The notes: generated by a model from the letters alone, not told the origin. A DNA stretch of 64,000 nt from DATMRF01 sp035566435 (GCA_035566435.1 DATMRF010000028.1:1-64000), one strand, 5' to 3'. Shown: positions 7,251 through 16,245, counted from the stretch's first letter. Program-made: numbers and translations.

Positions 7251-7333
7251 CCATCGCGTCAGCCAACGCGGGGAGCCCGTCTCGCCGCGTGACGGGCGTC
7301 ATTGGCCCGGCGTGGCTGCGCTATACGTTAGGC
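7245..7333 (+). repeat. attC site 5 (last recognised in the array)
   Basis: The left core GGCTAAC (7245-7251) contains the kinase stop codon. The right core GTTAGGC (7327-7333) fits GTTRRRY exactly. The arms GCGTCAGCCAACGCGGGG and (reverse complement) GCGCAGCCACGCCGGG pair with an unpaired T and an unpaired A in the left arm. Confidence 0.85.
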
Positions 7334-7852
7334 CACGATGTTTTTGCGTTGAGGCTACGGCGTTGAGCACCGGAGCTGGTCTTGGGCGGCTTGTGCCGGA
7401 ACCCGGACCCGCAACGGCCCAACGAAATGAGGGATTTATTCGGGTTCGGAAGCAAGCACAGGGCGCATGCGCCGGCCGCCGTGAGAGCGGCCGACCGCGA
7501 GAAGCCGTTGAAACGGCTGCAGATTCTCAGGCGCAGCCTATCACCGGGGTGAACCCCGGTGTTAATGGGGACGGAGGCGGTTGGGCGGGTGAGGTTGGGA
7601 GGTAAATGCGGGAGCGATGACGGGGACAAGGGGCCAAGCGTGTAGGTCGATTCCGCGGTTGAACTCCGTGCTGAAAGTATAGTAATTCATGATCCGATGT
7701 TGCGTGGTGCAGCAGAGCGAAAGGCGGGTCCTACCGTGAGCGGCCTTGTGGCCTGGCGGGAGATCAGAGACTCCTTACGTCGTCTCCTACAGAGGAAGGG
7801 GATTTCCAAATAGTTCCTGGGCTGGAGTTTTGGCCAAGGTGGTATCGCCGGA
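7334..7852. other. Non-coding stretch after the array, with a dispersed repeat
   Basis: I see no convincing gene or further attC here. A self-complementary CACCGGGGTGAACCCCGGTG lies at 7541-7560. A copy of the GAGATCAGAGACTCC repeat lies at 7757-7812, just beyond the 3' end of the M56 gene. Confidence 0.55.
7757..7812. repeat. Dispersed repeat, about 55 bp (copy 1)
   Basis: It contains AGATCAGAGACTCCTTACGT, then CGTCTCCTACAGAGG and ATTTCCAAA. It is nearly identical to 56421-56477 and related to 34316-34370, 53628-53660 and 56288-56307. Internal GAGAC/GTCTC can pair. Confidence 0.8.
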
Positions 7853-9640
7853 CTATTCCTTTTGGAATACAAACTTACGAGCACCGGGAGCGTCGAAACC
7901 GGATGGGGCGACGGGATTGCCGGGCTCATTGCCGGTAATGGTGAGTTTGCCTTCCTTTAGCTCGTAGAGCGCGTAGCTCGTCTTGCCGGCGTACTCGGGG
8001 AAAGGACAGTCGGTAATTTCGATTACGAGTTGTTTCGGGGTCGTGTCGAATACCGAGAACGTGGCTTTGTACCACTCGTTGGTATTGGCGCCGTGGAATT
8101 CGAAGCTTGACCCTTTGACGATAAGCGAAGCGGCGTTTTTGTCGCTCGCCCCAATTTCGTGCCCGCCCCATGTCCCCTGGAGGGTGGCCGGCTCGGCTTT
8201 CTGCGGTTTGGGCGAGTCCGAGGCTGCGCGTTTCCAGACTTCTTTCCAAGGGTTGCCAATGCCGATGAGGGTGAGGGTATCGCCTTCGAGCTTAATGGTG
8301 AACTTGCCAGTCTTCCCGATTAAGTTCGCGGTGCTCGGGTTGGCGTAGTCGGTGGTTTGGGCATAATCGTTTCCGTTGAGCGTGTAAGTGCCGCCGTGAT
8401 GGAACATGACCGCGCCGGTCTTGGGGTCGGCCTGCGTGTCACACCAGTGCGTGCCGGTCAGAAACTTGAGCCGGCCGCCTGTGGGCGGAGGCTTGCCGAC
8501 GGCGCCGGGGCTGCCGACGAGGACCCAGGTTCCGATGAGGTCATTGGGGAGTGGGAAACTCCCGGGCTGGGCATCCGTCAGCGTGATGAGTCCAAGGCCG
8601 GCGAAGAGCACCGCGGCCAGGGCCAACCCGCGGTTCGTTTTCCTGAGGTTTGCGATCATACGGATCCTTTCTTTCATTTGATTTTTGTTTTCCACGATTC
8701 CTACCAGGCTGGGCGCCCACGCCGGGCGGCCAAAGCTCTCGAGCAACTTGATAATCGTTTGCCCATACAAATGGTTCTCCTCGCCCTGGACGCAGCCGAG
8801 GGCCAGCGCGTCGCAGGCCAGTTCGCGGTCCAGCCGCATCCGGTGAAACGCGAGCCAGACCAGCGGATTGAACCAGTGCAGTACCTGCAGGGCGGTCGCC
8901 AGCCAGCCGAACAGGATATCGTGACGTTTGATGTGGCCTAATTCGTGGAGGAACACACAACGCAACTCGTCGAGCGAAAAACTCCGGGTCATGCCGGCAG
9001 GCAAAAGCAGGCGCGGGCGCACGAAACCAAAGAGAGCGGGACTTCCGACCTCCGGGGTCTCGATGAGCGTCACCGGCACACGCACATGCATCAGTTGCTT
9101 GCAGTCCTCCAGGAGGTTGAGCACGGGAGCGTGGATTAACGGACGCCGCCGCGTGAACTTGCGCGAAAGCCGGAAATGGTTGGCCAAAACGCAAAGCGCG
9201 AGCGAGAGAGCCCCGACCGACCAGAGCACGAGGAGCAAGGGGAAGAGGGAGCCCAACCACGGCGGGGCGGCAACCGGCCGAGACGTTGAGTCTGAAGCGA
9301 GCAGCCGAGACGATGAGTCTGCGGCAACCGGCGCCGGTTGCGCCAGGGAAGCAGAAGGAGCTGAGGCCGAACTTTGCGCGGTGGGGTTGGTTCGATTGCC
9401 GGCAGTACCTAAAGGGGAGCCGCGGAAGCTGAGGAAGTTAAACACGCTCACCCGGGAAGGGGCGGTCCAGGGCAAAGCGAGCCGGAACGCGACCAGCAGC
9501 CACAAGCCGTAACGCCAACGCGGGCTGAGGCGCCGGCGAAAGACTCGTTGCGCCGCCAGCACCAGGAGGATGAGCACCGCTGCCTGCCAGGAGGCTTTCC
9601 ACAAGAAGGAGAGCGGAGGGCTATCGATAAAAGGCTGCAT
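7853..9640 (-). CDS. BlaR1-like M56 membrane metalloprotease with lipocalin-like C terminus
   Basis: A 595-residue protein. Membrane segments lie at about 18-35, 44-58 and 130-152. The zinc motif HELGH is at about 232-236, with the third ligand region LDRELACDA near 270-278. A fourth hydrophobic segment (LALAAVLFAGLGLITL) follows near 335. The rest (about 360-595) holds two LxGTWxLxG-type modules (LIGTWVLVG and LQGTWGGHE), a lipocalin-like/TIGR03067 pattern found in Verrucomicrobia and Planctomycetes. There is no penicillin-binding domain, so it is unlikely to sense beta-lactams as BlaR1 does. It lies 26 bases downstream of the BlaI-type repressor gene. By analogy it cleaves that repressor after an external signal sensed by the C-terminal part. 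The signal is unknown. Confidence 0.88.
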   Translation of the reverse strand: MQPFIDSPPLSFLWKASWQAAVLILLVLAAQRVFRRRLSPRWRYGLWLLVAFRLALPWTAPSRVSVFNFLSFRGSPLGTAGNRTNPTAQSSASAPSASLAQPAPVAADSSSRLLASDSTSRPVAAPPWLGSLFPLLLVLWSVGALSLALCVLANHFRLSRKFTRRRPLIHAPVLNLLEDCKQLMHVRVPVTLIETPEVGSPALFGFVRPRLLLPAGMTRSFSLDELRCVFLHELGHIKRHDILFGWLATALQVLHWFNPLVWLAFHRMRLDRELACDALALGCVQGEENHLYGQTIIKLLESFGRPAWAPSLVGIVENKNQMKERIRMIANLRKTNRGLALAAVLFAGLGLITLTDAQPGSFPLPNDLIGTWVLVGSPGAVGKPPPTGGRLKFLTGTHWCDTQADPKTGAVMFHHGGTYTLNGNDYAQTTDYANPSTANLIGKTGKFTIKLEGDTLTLIGIGNPWKEVWKRAASDSPKPQKAEPATLQGTWGGHEIGASDKNAASLIVKGSSFEFHGANTNEWYKATFSVFDTTPKQLVIEITDCPFPEYAGKTSYALYELKEGKLTITGNEPGNPVAPSGFDAPGARKFVFQKE

Positions 9641-9666
9641 GGGATAGCGGGTTAAGGGTCGAGGCG

Positions 9667-10041
9667 CTATTCCTTGTTTTCCAGCAAGCGCCTAAGTTCG
9701 CGGATTTCTTCCGCCGAGAGCCTTTTGCGATCGACGAAATGGGCGAGCATCGGTTGCAGAGAACCGCCGAACACCCGGTCCAGAAACGATTCGCTCGCGG
9801 CATCGACACAATCCTCCTGTCTGACCAGCGGCCGGTAGAGATAGGCGCGGCCTTCTTTTTTGAAGCCCAGCGCCTTTTTGCGCACCAACCGGCTGAGGAA
9901 GGCTTTGACGGTCCGGGGGTGCCAAGTGGCGTCGCGGCGGGTCAACGTCTCGATGATGAGGCCGGCGGAGCAGGGCGCCTGGGCCCAGATGACCTTCATT
10001 ATCTCCCATTCGGTTTCGGAAATGCGAGGGACCTTTTTCAT
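9667..10041 (-). CDS. BlaI/MecI/CopY family winged-helix repressor
   Basis: A 124-residue protein (MKKVPRISETEWEIMKVIWA at the start). Residues 5-75 form the penicillinase-repressor winged helix, with recognition region WHPRTVKAFLSRLVRKKALG. The C-terminal half is a dimerisation region (ESFLDRVFGGSLQPMLAHF). It binds DNA as a dimer and is normally inactivated by the co-encoded M56 protease. The ATG at 10041 was chosen because homology starts there; longer upstream reading has no support. Two TTAC-N4-GTAA palindromes just upstream fit an autoregulated operon with the M56 gene, which starts 26 bases after this stop. Confidence 0.9.
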   Translation of the reverse strand: MKKVPRISETEWEIMKVIWAQAPCSAGLIIETLTRRDATWHPRTVKAFLSRLVRKKALGFKKEGRAYLYRPLVRQEDCVDAASESFLDRVFGGSLQPMLAHFVDRKRLSAEEIRELRRLLENKE

Positions 10042-10053
10042 TGGGTTTTGGCG

Positions 10054-10107
10054 CTTACGAATGTAATCTTGATGATGATGATTACATCGGTAATCGATTG
10101 GTGTCAA
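10054..10107 (-). promoter_or_regulatory. Promoter with two BlaI-type operators
   Basis: On the minus strand, TTGACA (10107-10102) and TAATCA (10084-10079) are 17 bases apart. The palindrome ATTACATCGGTAAT (10081-10094) covers the -10 and spacer. A second, TTAC-GAAT-GTAA (10055-10066), lies 27 bp downstream, between promoter and start codon. Both resemble the TTACA/TGTAA half-sites of BlaI/MecI operators. Confidence 0.7.
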
Positions 10108-10120
10108 CAGGAAAAAACGA

Positions 10121-11032
10121 TCACCGCGTGGTCGTGACCTGTTTGAGTTTGAGCCAGTCGAGGTTTCGGTTGCTGAACTGGGCATCGGCCTGGCCGAAGA
10201 GCAGGCTTGGAGGGTCGCGAAGTCTGTAGCCTTCGACATGGGTGTCGGCGAAGCCGAGGCAGTAGCTGTTCCGATGCCGAGTGGCCGGGAAGCTCGCGAA
10301 AGGCCGGGTGTCATCCATGGTGACGAGGAACCAGGCGTCATTGATGCTGGCTTCATGCTCGTCGATGATGAGCCAGATGCCGGAAGGTCCGGCGGCAGCG
10401 AGTTCGTTGTCGCGGAGGAAGGTACGAAACGCAGGTTTTTGGGAGCCGTAGGATTCCATGTAACGGGAACCGACCCAGCCATTCATGGAATAACTGCGGA
10501 CGCGCGGCGCGCCGTTGGTGGATGACAGGTCGGAAGGGCAGTGGTAAACGCCGACGTGGCTGGCATAGGGGAAGAGCTTGCCCTGGCGGAGCAGGGTTTG
10601 GTTGGTAGCCTCCTGAGCGATGAGCATATTGCCGCGTACCCAGGTGTTGGTGGGTCCCGGGCTGTTCTCGGGCAGTTTCCCTTCGTTGTCGGCGGCGTAC
10701 ATCTGGAAGGAAGTGAGCAATTGTTTGAGATTGTTCCGACAACTGAGCCGGCGGCCGTCGTCGCGGGCGGCGGCTATAGCCGGGAGGAGCAGCGAGGCGA
10801 GCACCGCGATGAGGGCGATGACGACGAGCAATTCGATGAGGTTGAAGGCGTGGCGCGGGGGGTTGAAAGTTGAAGGTTGAAAGGTGCAAGTTTGCGGCGG
10901 AAGAACGGGCGCAGGCGAGCCTGCATCTTTCGCCCTGCGAGGTGGGACTATCAACAGGGAATGCCCGACTCTCCGGACGAGGGAGAGCGGGCTGGCTGCC
11001 ACCGTCGCCGGCGGTTCGGGACCCCGAAACAT
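10121..11032 (-). CDS. Prepilin-like (type II pseudopilin) secreted protein 1
   Basis: The core is a prepilin N terminus, HAFNLIELLVVIALIAVL, followed by AAARDDGRRLSCRNNLKQL and a globular C-terminal part with VRSYSMNGWVGSRYMESYG, IDEHEASINDAWF and GFADTHVEGYRLRDP. This large Verrucomicrobia/Planctomycetes family is cleaved before the Phe-Asn and lies on the periplasmic face. The first ATG (11032) gives a leader of about 60 residues, far too long. It includes residues read from short-period repeat DNA (TCTFQPSTFNPP). The true start is probably a non-ATG codon nearer the motif. A close paralogue lies at 56598-57380. Confidence 0.75.
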   Translation of the reverse strand: MFRGPEPPATVAASPLSLVRRVGHSLLIVPPRRAKDAGSPAPVLPPQTCTFQPSTFNPPRHAFNLIELLVVIALIAVLASLLLPAIAAARDDGRRLSCRNNLKQLLTSFQMYAADNEGKLPENSPGPTNTWVRGNMLIAQEATNQTLLRQGKLFPYASHVGVYHCPSDLSSTNGAPRVRSYSMNGWVGSRYMESYGSQKPAFRTFLRDNELAAAGPSGIWLIIDEHEASINDAWFLVTMDDTRPFASFPATRHRNSYCLGFADTHVEGYRLRDPPSLLFGQADAQFSNRNLDWLKLKQVTTTR

Positions 11033-11362
11033 CACTTCAGGTTGATTTTACGCTGGGATTTGGCGGTCCTGATAGTGTGCGTTTGACCGCACACCGCGCT
11101 TTTGGTTGCGCCGGCCGGGGTGGCGAGGGATAATCCGGCCGCGAAAGTGGATGTACGGGATATGCAGCGCGATGTAAGAGCTTCATCTTCAACCGCGGAT
11201 AACGCGGATGGCGCTGATGAGAGGGAGCAGAGGCGGGGCTGCAACACCTGCTTTTGGAGAGGTCAACCTGGGGAGGCGTTTCTAACCGCGGAATACGCGG
11301 AAGAAACGGATCGAGGAAGAGGACGAGGGATAGGAGGAGGCGAAAGGTGGTCTTACTTAAAG

Positions 11363-14300
11363 TTGGGGTGGGTTGGTCGCCTGTTAATCGGCGCGGTGGC
11401 GATAGGGTGGGCGTCGGGAGTGTGCTGGGCGCAGAGGGCTCCCAACTGGCGGGTGTATAAACTGGCGGATGGTTTGCCGGAGTCCGCGTGCATCGCGGTA
11501 ACGATTTCTTCGCAAGGGAAAGTATTGGCGCGGCACCTCAACCTTCCTTATTTGAGCGAACTGGACGGTTACACGGTGAGCTTGAGGTCCGCACCCGAGG
11601 TCGGGAAGAGCCGGGTTTACCAAAGCCCGAGCGGCCAACTTTGGACGGTGGTGCCTGAGGGTCTGCAGGAGTTCAGGGAGGGGACGTGGAATCTTTCCAG
11701 GGTTCGCGAGATTGCGGCGGAAACGCATCCCGGACCTGAGCGGGTCGTCGATCCCGTGCCCTTGTTGCCGATCCGGCAGGGGCTGGTGCTGTTTTTGCTC
11801 CCGAGAGGACTGATGGAATTCAACGGTGAAGACGCCGAACACCCGCGGACCCGGCTTTTGCATGCGGCGGCGCAGAGCCGGCTTGGCAATTTCTCGGGCA
11901 TGGCGCCCGCCCGGGACGGTGGCTTGTGGGTCAGCGCCACGCGGGGGGTGGCGAAGGTGCCGGGGCCCGTTCGCAGCCTGCAGCCGGAGCGGGTGTGGCA
12001 GGAGTTCCCGCTGCCGGGGGCGTTGGCGGCGACCAACCTGGAGGCGCCGCACGACGACCTGGTGAGCGGGGTGATCGCGCTGGCAGGGTCGGCAACCAAC
12101 CAGCAGCGGCTGATCGTTGCTTTTGACGGGGCCGATTGGACGCTACGAGGCTCGGGTTCAGAGAAATTGCGACAAACGTGGGCTGGCACGGAGCGGACCT
12201 GCTGGGGGATGTCGCGTGAGGCTTTGTTCCAGTTGTATGAGCCGGGAGCGGAGCTGAAGGAATACGAGGAGATTACGCCGCGGCAGTACTTCGACGTGGC
12301 AGTCGAGCCGAGCGGCGCCTTCTGGTTGGCGACCTCCGACGGCCTGTATCGGTATGCGCCATTGCTGTGGCGCAGGCCTCCCGCGCTGAGGGGCATTGCT
12401 TCGCCGGTCCACTGCCTATCGGCCGATACCGAGGGCCGGGTTTGGTTCGCGGCCGGGAACAGACTGCACGTGTTGCAGAACGGCCAGACCCAGGAATACG
12501 CATTTCCACCGGCGTGGAATGGCCGACTGCAAGCGCGCGCGCTATTCGTGCTGAAGAACGGGGCCCTGGTGCTGGCTGCGCAGGAGATTGAGCCCGCTTC
12601 CGGGGAGCGGTTATTCCTGGTTCAGCAGGCTCGCGGAACGTTCGTCGAGGCGCCCGTCGGCGGGCCGGAGCGGAGGCTCAGGGCGCTTGGTTTGTTGAAG
12701 GGGGGAACGTTGTGCGTACAGGACCTGAACTCCGGCGGCGGTGGCGGCTCTTGCGCGCTGGAAGAATTTGACGGCCGCAACTTTACGCCGCTGCCGGACC
12801 TTCCTTCGTCCGACGCGGCGGGCACCAATCTCTCGAACCTCTTCGCCGCGCAGAACGGCGAACTCTGGCTCAGTGGTGAGGCAGGTACTGCATGGTATCA
12901 CGACAAGAAATGGCGAGCGTTTGCCGCGGCGGACCGAACCGGACCGGCTGACGCGGTTGGGTTCGTCGAGCTGGCCGACGGAAAAATCTGGTGCGCCACC
13001 CAGGACCAGATTTGGGAGTTTGATGGCCGGAGCTGGCTGGTGGTGCGGCGGGGGTTTGACCGGATCAATGACGTGCAGCGGGCGCGCGACGGGAGCATTT
13101 GGGTGGCTTCCAACAGCGGGCTGCATCGGTTTTTCCAGGGGACATGGATCGAGAACGGGGTGGAAGACGGGTTGCCGAGCCCAGCCGTGCGCGAACTGCT
13201 GGAGGATCCGCGCGGCCAACTGTGGGCGGCGACGACCCGGGGCCTGAGCTTGTTCCATCCGGACGCCGACCCGGACCCGCCGCAAACCGTTATCGAAGAA
13301 ACCTCCGCCACCGGGACCAGCGTTCCTGCGGGAGGCACGATAACGATGGCCTTTCGCGGCCAGGACAAATGGAAATACACTGCACCCGAGCGCCTGCTGT
13401 ACTCTTATCGCCTGGACGAACACGACTGGTCGCCTTTTCAGGAACTCAATCAAAAGTCTTTCAGTGATTTATCCGCCGGGAAACACGTGCTGCAGGTGCG
13501 GGCGATGGACCGCAACTGCAACATTGAGCCCAGAGCCATCAAGGAATTCGCCGTCATTCTCCCCTGGTACGAGGAGACCCGGCTGCTGCTGATTTCGTGC
13601 GCGGGGCTGGCGGCGGTGTTGTTCTTCGCCGGTCTGGCGTTTAATCGGCACCGGCGGCTGCTGCGAAGTTATGCCGAGGTCGAGCGGAAAGTGGCGGAGC
13701 GGACGGAGCAGTTGGAAGCCGCCGGACACCAACTGCTTCACAGCCAAAAAATGAACGCCCTCGGCACGCTGGCTGCCGGCATCGCCCACGATTTCAACAA
13801 CATCCTTTCGATCATCAAAGGCTCCGCGCAAATTATCGAGGACAACCTGGACAACCCTGAGAAGATCCGCACGCGGGCCGACCGCATCAGCACTGTGGTG
13901 GAACAGGGCGCCGGCATCGTCAAAGCCATGCTCGGTTTCAGCCGTGAGTCCGGCGAGCAGCCGGGGCCGTGCGATTTGAATGCGGTGGTGGAGGAAACGT
14001 TAAAACTTCTCGGGGACCGTTTTTTGCGGGAAGTGCGGGTTGATTTCAAGCCGACTGCCGGACTGCCGGAGGTGATCGCCTCGAAGGATTTCGTGCAGCA
14101 GATTTTGCTGAACTTTATCTTCAACGGAGTCGAGGCCATGGACCGCGAAAAGCAGATCATTCTTGCGACGCGGTTGATGACCCATCTGCCGCCCGAACTG
14201 GTCCTCGCACCGACGTCCGCAGCGGCTTACGAGGCGGTTTCCGTGCAGGATTTCGGCTGCGGCATCTCGGCGGAAATCCTGCCTCGCATTTTTGAACCTT

Positions 14301-14485
14301 TTTTCACCACCAAAGCCCTCTCATCCCGGCGTGGCACCGGCCTGGGGCTGTCGATGGTTTATGAGCTGGCGCGAAAGCTCGGCGCGGGGCTGGCGGTGGA
14401 ATCGACCGTGGACCAGGGGAGCACGTTTACGTTGATTCTGGCCGTGAGAACTTCGCCGCCGGAGGACCCAAAGACCTCGAAATGA
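11363..14485 (+). CDS. Propeller-Y_Y_Y hybrid-type sensor histidine kinase
   Basis: About 1040 residues from this start. A signal sequence (LLIGAVAIGWASGVCWA) leads into a long periplasmic beta-propeller with repeated units such as SPSGQLWTVVPEGLQEF and ARDGSIWVASNSGLHRF. A Y_Y_Y domain follows (YSYRLDEHDWSPF...GKHVLQVRAMD), then a membrane helix (LLLISCAGLAAVLFFAGLAF), a HisKA domain with H in GIAHDFNNILS (about residue 808) and HATPase motifs DFGCGIS and GTGLGLSMV. The frame is open back to 11102 (TTG; first ATG 11162), but that part is read from AACCGCGGATAACGCGGAT-type repeat DNA. I therefore prefer the TTG at 11363, which gives a clean signal peptide; the start is uncertain. It overlaps the response regulator by 4 bases. 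Confidence 0.85.
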   Translation: MGWVGRLLIGAVAIGWASGVCWAQRAPNWRVYKLADGLPESACIAVTISSQGKVLARHLNLPYLSELDGYTVSLRSAPEVGKSRVYQSPSGQLWTVVPEGLQEFREGTWNLSRVREIAAETHPGPERVVDPVPLLPIRQGLVLFLLPRGLMEFNGEDAEHPRTRLLHAAAQSRLGNFSGMAPARDGGLWVSATRGVAKVPGPVRSLQPERVWQEFPLPGALAATNLEAPHDDLVSGVIALAGSATNQQRLIVAFDGADWTLRGSGSEKLRQTWAGTERTCWGMSREALFQLYEPGAELKEYEEITPRQYFDVAVEPSGAFWLATSDGLYRYAPLLWRRPPALRGIASPVHCLSADTEGRVWFAAGNRLHVLQNGQTQEYAFPPAWNGRLQARALFVLKNGALVLAAQEIEPASGERLFLVQQARGTFVEAPVGGPERRLRALGLLKGGTLCVQDLNSGGGGGSCALEEFDGRNFTPLPDLPSSDAAGTNLSNLFAAQNGELWLSGEAGTAWYHDKKWRAFAAADRTGPADAVGFVELADGKIWCATQDQIWEFDGRSWLVVRRGFDRINDVQRARDGSIWVASNSGLHRFFQGTWIENGVEDGLPSPAVRELLEDPRGQLWAATTRGLSLFHPDADPDPPQTVIEETSATGTSVPAGGTITMAFRGQDKWKYTAPERLLYSYRLDEHDWSPFQELNQKSFSDLSAGKHVLQVRAMDRNCNIEPRAIKEFAVILPWYEETRLLLISCAGLAAVLFFAGLAFNRHRRLLRSYAEVERKVAERTEQLEAAGHQLLHSQKMNALGTLAAGIAHDFNNILSIIKGSAQIIEDNLDNPEKIRTRADRISTVVEQGAGIVKAMLGFSRESGEQPGPCDLNAVVEETLKLLGDRFLREVRVDFKPTAGLPEVIASKDFVQQILLNFIFNGVEAMDREKQIILATRLMTHLPPELVLAPTSAAAYEAVSVQDFGCGISAEILPRIFEPFFTTKALSSRRGTGLGLSMVYELARKLGAGLAVESTVDQGSTFTLILAVRTSPPEDPKTSK

Positions 14486-15129
14486 ATACTGCAACCATAC
14501 TCATCATCGAAGACGACGACCTCCAGTATGAGATTTACGAAGAGGCGTTGTCCAAATACAAACTGGTCCGCGCCAACAGCGGCAGCGAAGCGCTGGCGCT
14601 GATTCCGAAGAACCGGCCGGATGCGGTTGTCCTGGACCATGTGTTAGACAAGGGTGAGCTCGGCCTGGACTTTCTGCCGGAGTTCAAGGAATTGCTGCCG
14701 TTCGTGCCGATTATCGTGGTTTCAGGCGCGCTGGAGGTTCACCAGCGACTGGAGGCGTTACAGGGGCCGCGCCGTGCTCACTATTGCCTGACCAAACCGG
14801 TCGATATCCGCGCGCTTAAGCGCACCGTTGAAACCGCGTTGAAGGAATGCGGCGAACGGGAGGTCGTCCGCCAATTCGAGGCGCTCGAACGCTCGCACCG
14901 GGGCGACGCGCTGGAGCTTTTCAGCCGCTCAACGGACCGGCTCAGCCGGCAGAATCATATCCGCGAGTCGCTGCTCAAATCCCGGGAACGCCCCAATATC
15001 TCGGCGTTGGCGCGGGAGTTTGGGGTGGCCCGCCGCACCATCATTCGTGACCTGCAGGAGCTCATCCGGCGCGGGCAGCTGAAGCCGGAAGTTTACCCCG
15101 AATGGGAAAATCCGCCGGCGGAGGAGTAG
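14482..15129 (+). CDS. Response regulator with REC and C-terminal helix-turn-helix
   Basis: A 215-residue protein. The REC domain (1-125) has acidic pocket EDDD near 10-13, phospho-acceptor Asp in VVLDHVLDKGE (about 53), the switch Ser in IIVVSGALE and Lys in YCLTKPVD (about 107). After a charged linker, residues about 170-205 (ISALAREFGVARRTIIRDLQ) form a helix-turn-helix resembling DeoR- or Fis-type elements. It binds DNA in response to the kinase whose last codon it overlaps (ATGA). The target genes are unknown; the adjacent prepilin and M56 operons are possible. Confidence 0.9.
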   Translation: MNTATILIIEDDDLQYEIYEEALSKYKLVRANSGSEALALIPKNRPDAVVLDHVLDKGELGLDFLPEFKELLPFVPIIVVSGALEVHQRLEALQGPRRAHYCLTKPVDIRALKRTVETALKECGEREVVRQFEALERSHRGDALELFSRSTDRLSRQNHIRESLLKSRERPNISALAREFGVARRTIIRDLQELIRRGQLKPEVYPEWENPPAEE

Positions 15130-15243
15130 GGGCGCCGGGGTCGTTGCGGGGTCGGAGCGTGGGAGCGTTAAAACGCGGAACGTGAAGTGTGAAACGTAGA
15201 AGAGTCGGCTCTGAGGCTTTCTCCGTTCTACTGATTTCCCGCC

Positions 15244-16245
15244 TTACCCCAGCAGCGACACGATGTATTGCTTCAGCTTTAGGGCATCGGCATTAAAAGT
15301 GCGTATTCCTTCCGCCAGTTTCTCCGTCGCCATCGCATTTTCGTTCATCAGCCAGCGGAATTTCTTTTCATCCAGGGCCAGCCGTTCGAGCGGGCTGGCG
15401 TTGGTGGCAGAGGGGTTGAGTTTTCGTTCCACTGGTTCAGTGCTGGCCTTCAATTCGGCCATCAGTTGCGGGCTGATGGTCAGAGCATCGCACCCGGCGA
15501 GCTCGAGGATTTCGCCTTTGTTGCGGAAGCTCGCGCCCATGACTTCGGTTGCGTAGCCGAACTTTTTGTAATAGGTGTAGACCTCTTTCACCGACAACAC
15601 TCCTGGATCTTCCGCCGGGGAATACTCCGTCTTCGTTTTGGCTTTATACCAATCCAATATTCTGCCGACGAAAGGCGAGATGAGGGTGGCCTTGGCTTCC
15701 GCGCACGCGACGGCTTGCGGGAGGGAAAAGAGCAAAGTCATATTGCACCGGATGCCTTCTTTTTGGAGTGTCTCGGCCGCCCGGATGCCTTCCCAAGTGG
15801 TGGCAAGCTTAACCAAAACTCGCTCCCGAGGAATTCCGTGCTGCCGGTAAAGCTCGATGAATCGGTGCGCCTTGTTGATCAGTTCTTCCGTGTCGAATGA
15901 AAGGTCCGCATCGGTTTCGGTCGAAACCCGGCCCGGTACAATCTTCAGAATCTCAGTCCCGAACAGGACGAGCAGGTCGTCCATGATGCGCCCGATGAGC
16001 GCTTCGCCAGAAAGACCGGAACCGCGGTGGTCCGCAATCGCCTTCTCGACCAGGCTTCTGTAGCCAGGCATCTCGGCCGCTTTGAGGATGAGCGAAGGAT
16101 TCGTCGTGGCATCCTGAGGCCCGTATTCCTTGATGGCGGCATAATCGCCGGTGTCGGCGACGACTTTGGTGAAGCGCTTAAGCTGCTCAAGTTGATTTGC
16201 TCCGCGCGCGGTTGCTGTCTTTTCCATTTCTGCGATTTGGCTCAT
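15244..16245 (-). CDS. tal: Transaldolase (TalB-type)
   Basis: A 333-residue class I transaldolase. It transfers dihydroxyacetone from sedoheptulose-7-phosphate to glyceraldehyde-3-phosphate in the non-oxidative pentose phosphate pathway, in the cytoplasm. TNPSL near residue 48 is the conserved N-terminal motif. The Schiff-base Lys is in VLVKLATTWEGIRAAE (about 137). NMTLLFSLPQAVACAEA and ISPFVGRILDW follow as in TalB, and ASFRNKGEILELAGCDALTI is the C-terminal signature. I chose the ATG at 16245, which has GGAG nine bases upstream. The frame is open for 44 codons further, but that stretch has no homology. Confidence 0.95.
   Translation of the reverse strand: MSQIAEMEKTATARGANQLEQLKRFTKVVADTGDYAAIKEYGPQDATTNPSLILKAAEMPGYRSLVEKAIADHRGSGLSGEALIGRIMDDLLVLFGTEILKIVPGRVSTETDADLSFDTEELINKAHRFIELYRQHGIPRERVLVKLATTWEGIRAAETLQKEGIRCNMTLLFSLPQAVACAEAKATLISPFVGRILDWYKAKTKTEYSPAEDPGVLSVKEVYTYYKKFGYATEVMGASFRNKGEILELAGCDALTISPQLMAELKASTEPVERKLNPSATNASPLERLALDEKKFRWLMNENAMATEKLAEGIRTFNADALKLKQYIVSLLG

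Larger units (their letters stand above)
2233..7333 (+). mobile_element. Integron-type gene cassette array without visible integrase
   Basis: Six plus-strand genes are packed head to tail. Between them lie 89-102-bp imperfect inverted repeats (2490-2581, 4498-4599, 5051-5140, 6666-6758, 7245-7333 and a degenerate one near 6100-6206). Each begins with an RYYYAAC-like heptamer at or just after a stop codon. Each ends with a GTTRRRY-like heptamer 1-13 bases before the next start codon. Arms pair with one to three unpaired bases on one side, as attC sites do when folded as single strands. Arm sequences differ from site to site, as expected for cassettes of separate origin. No tyrosine recombinase gene is present in the window, so this is a cluster of attC sites lacking an integrase, or the end of a larger array. 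Confidence 0.8.

Noticed and set aside
7334..7605. A further cassette after attC site 5
   Set aside because: GCCCAAC at 7417 could be a left core, but I find no matching right core, no inverted arms and no credible gene.
7853..9640. True beta-lactam sensor BlaR1
   Set aside because: The C-terminal part lacks the penicillin-binding SxxK/SxN/KTG motifs and has lipocalin-like LxGTW repeats instead.
11102..11362. N-terminal 87-codon extension of the propeller kinase
   Set aside because: It is read from AACCGCGGATAACGCGGAT-like intergenic repeats ahead of a good signal peptide.
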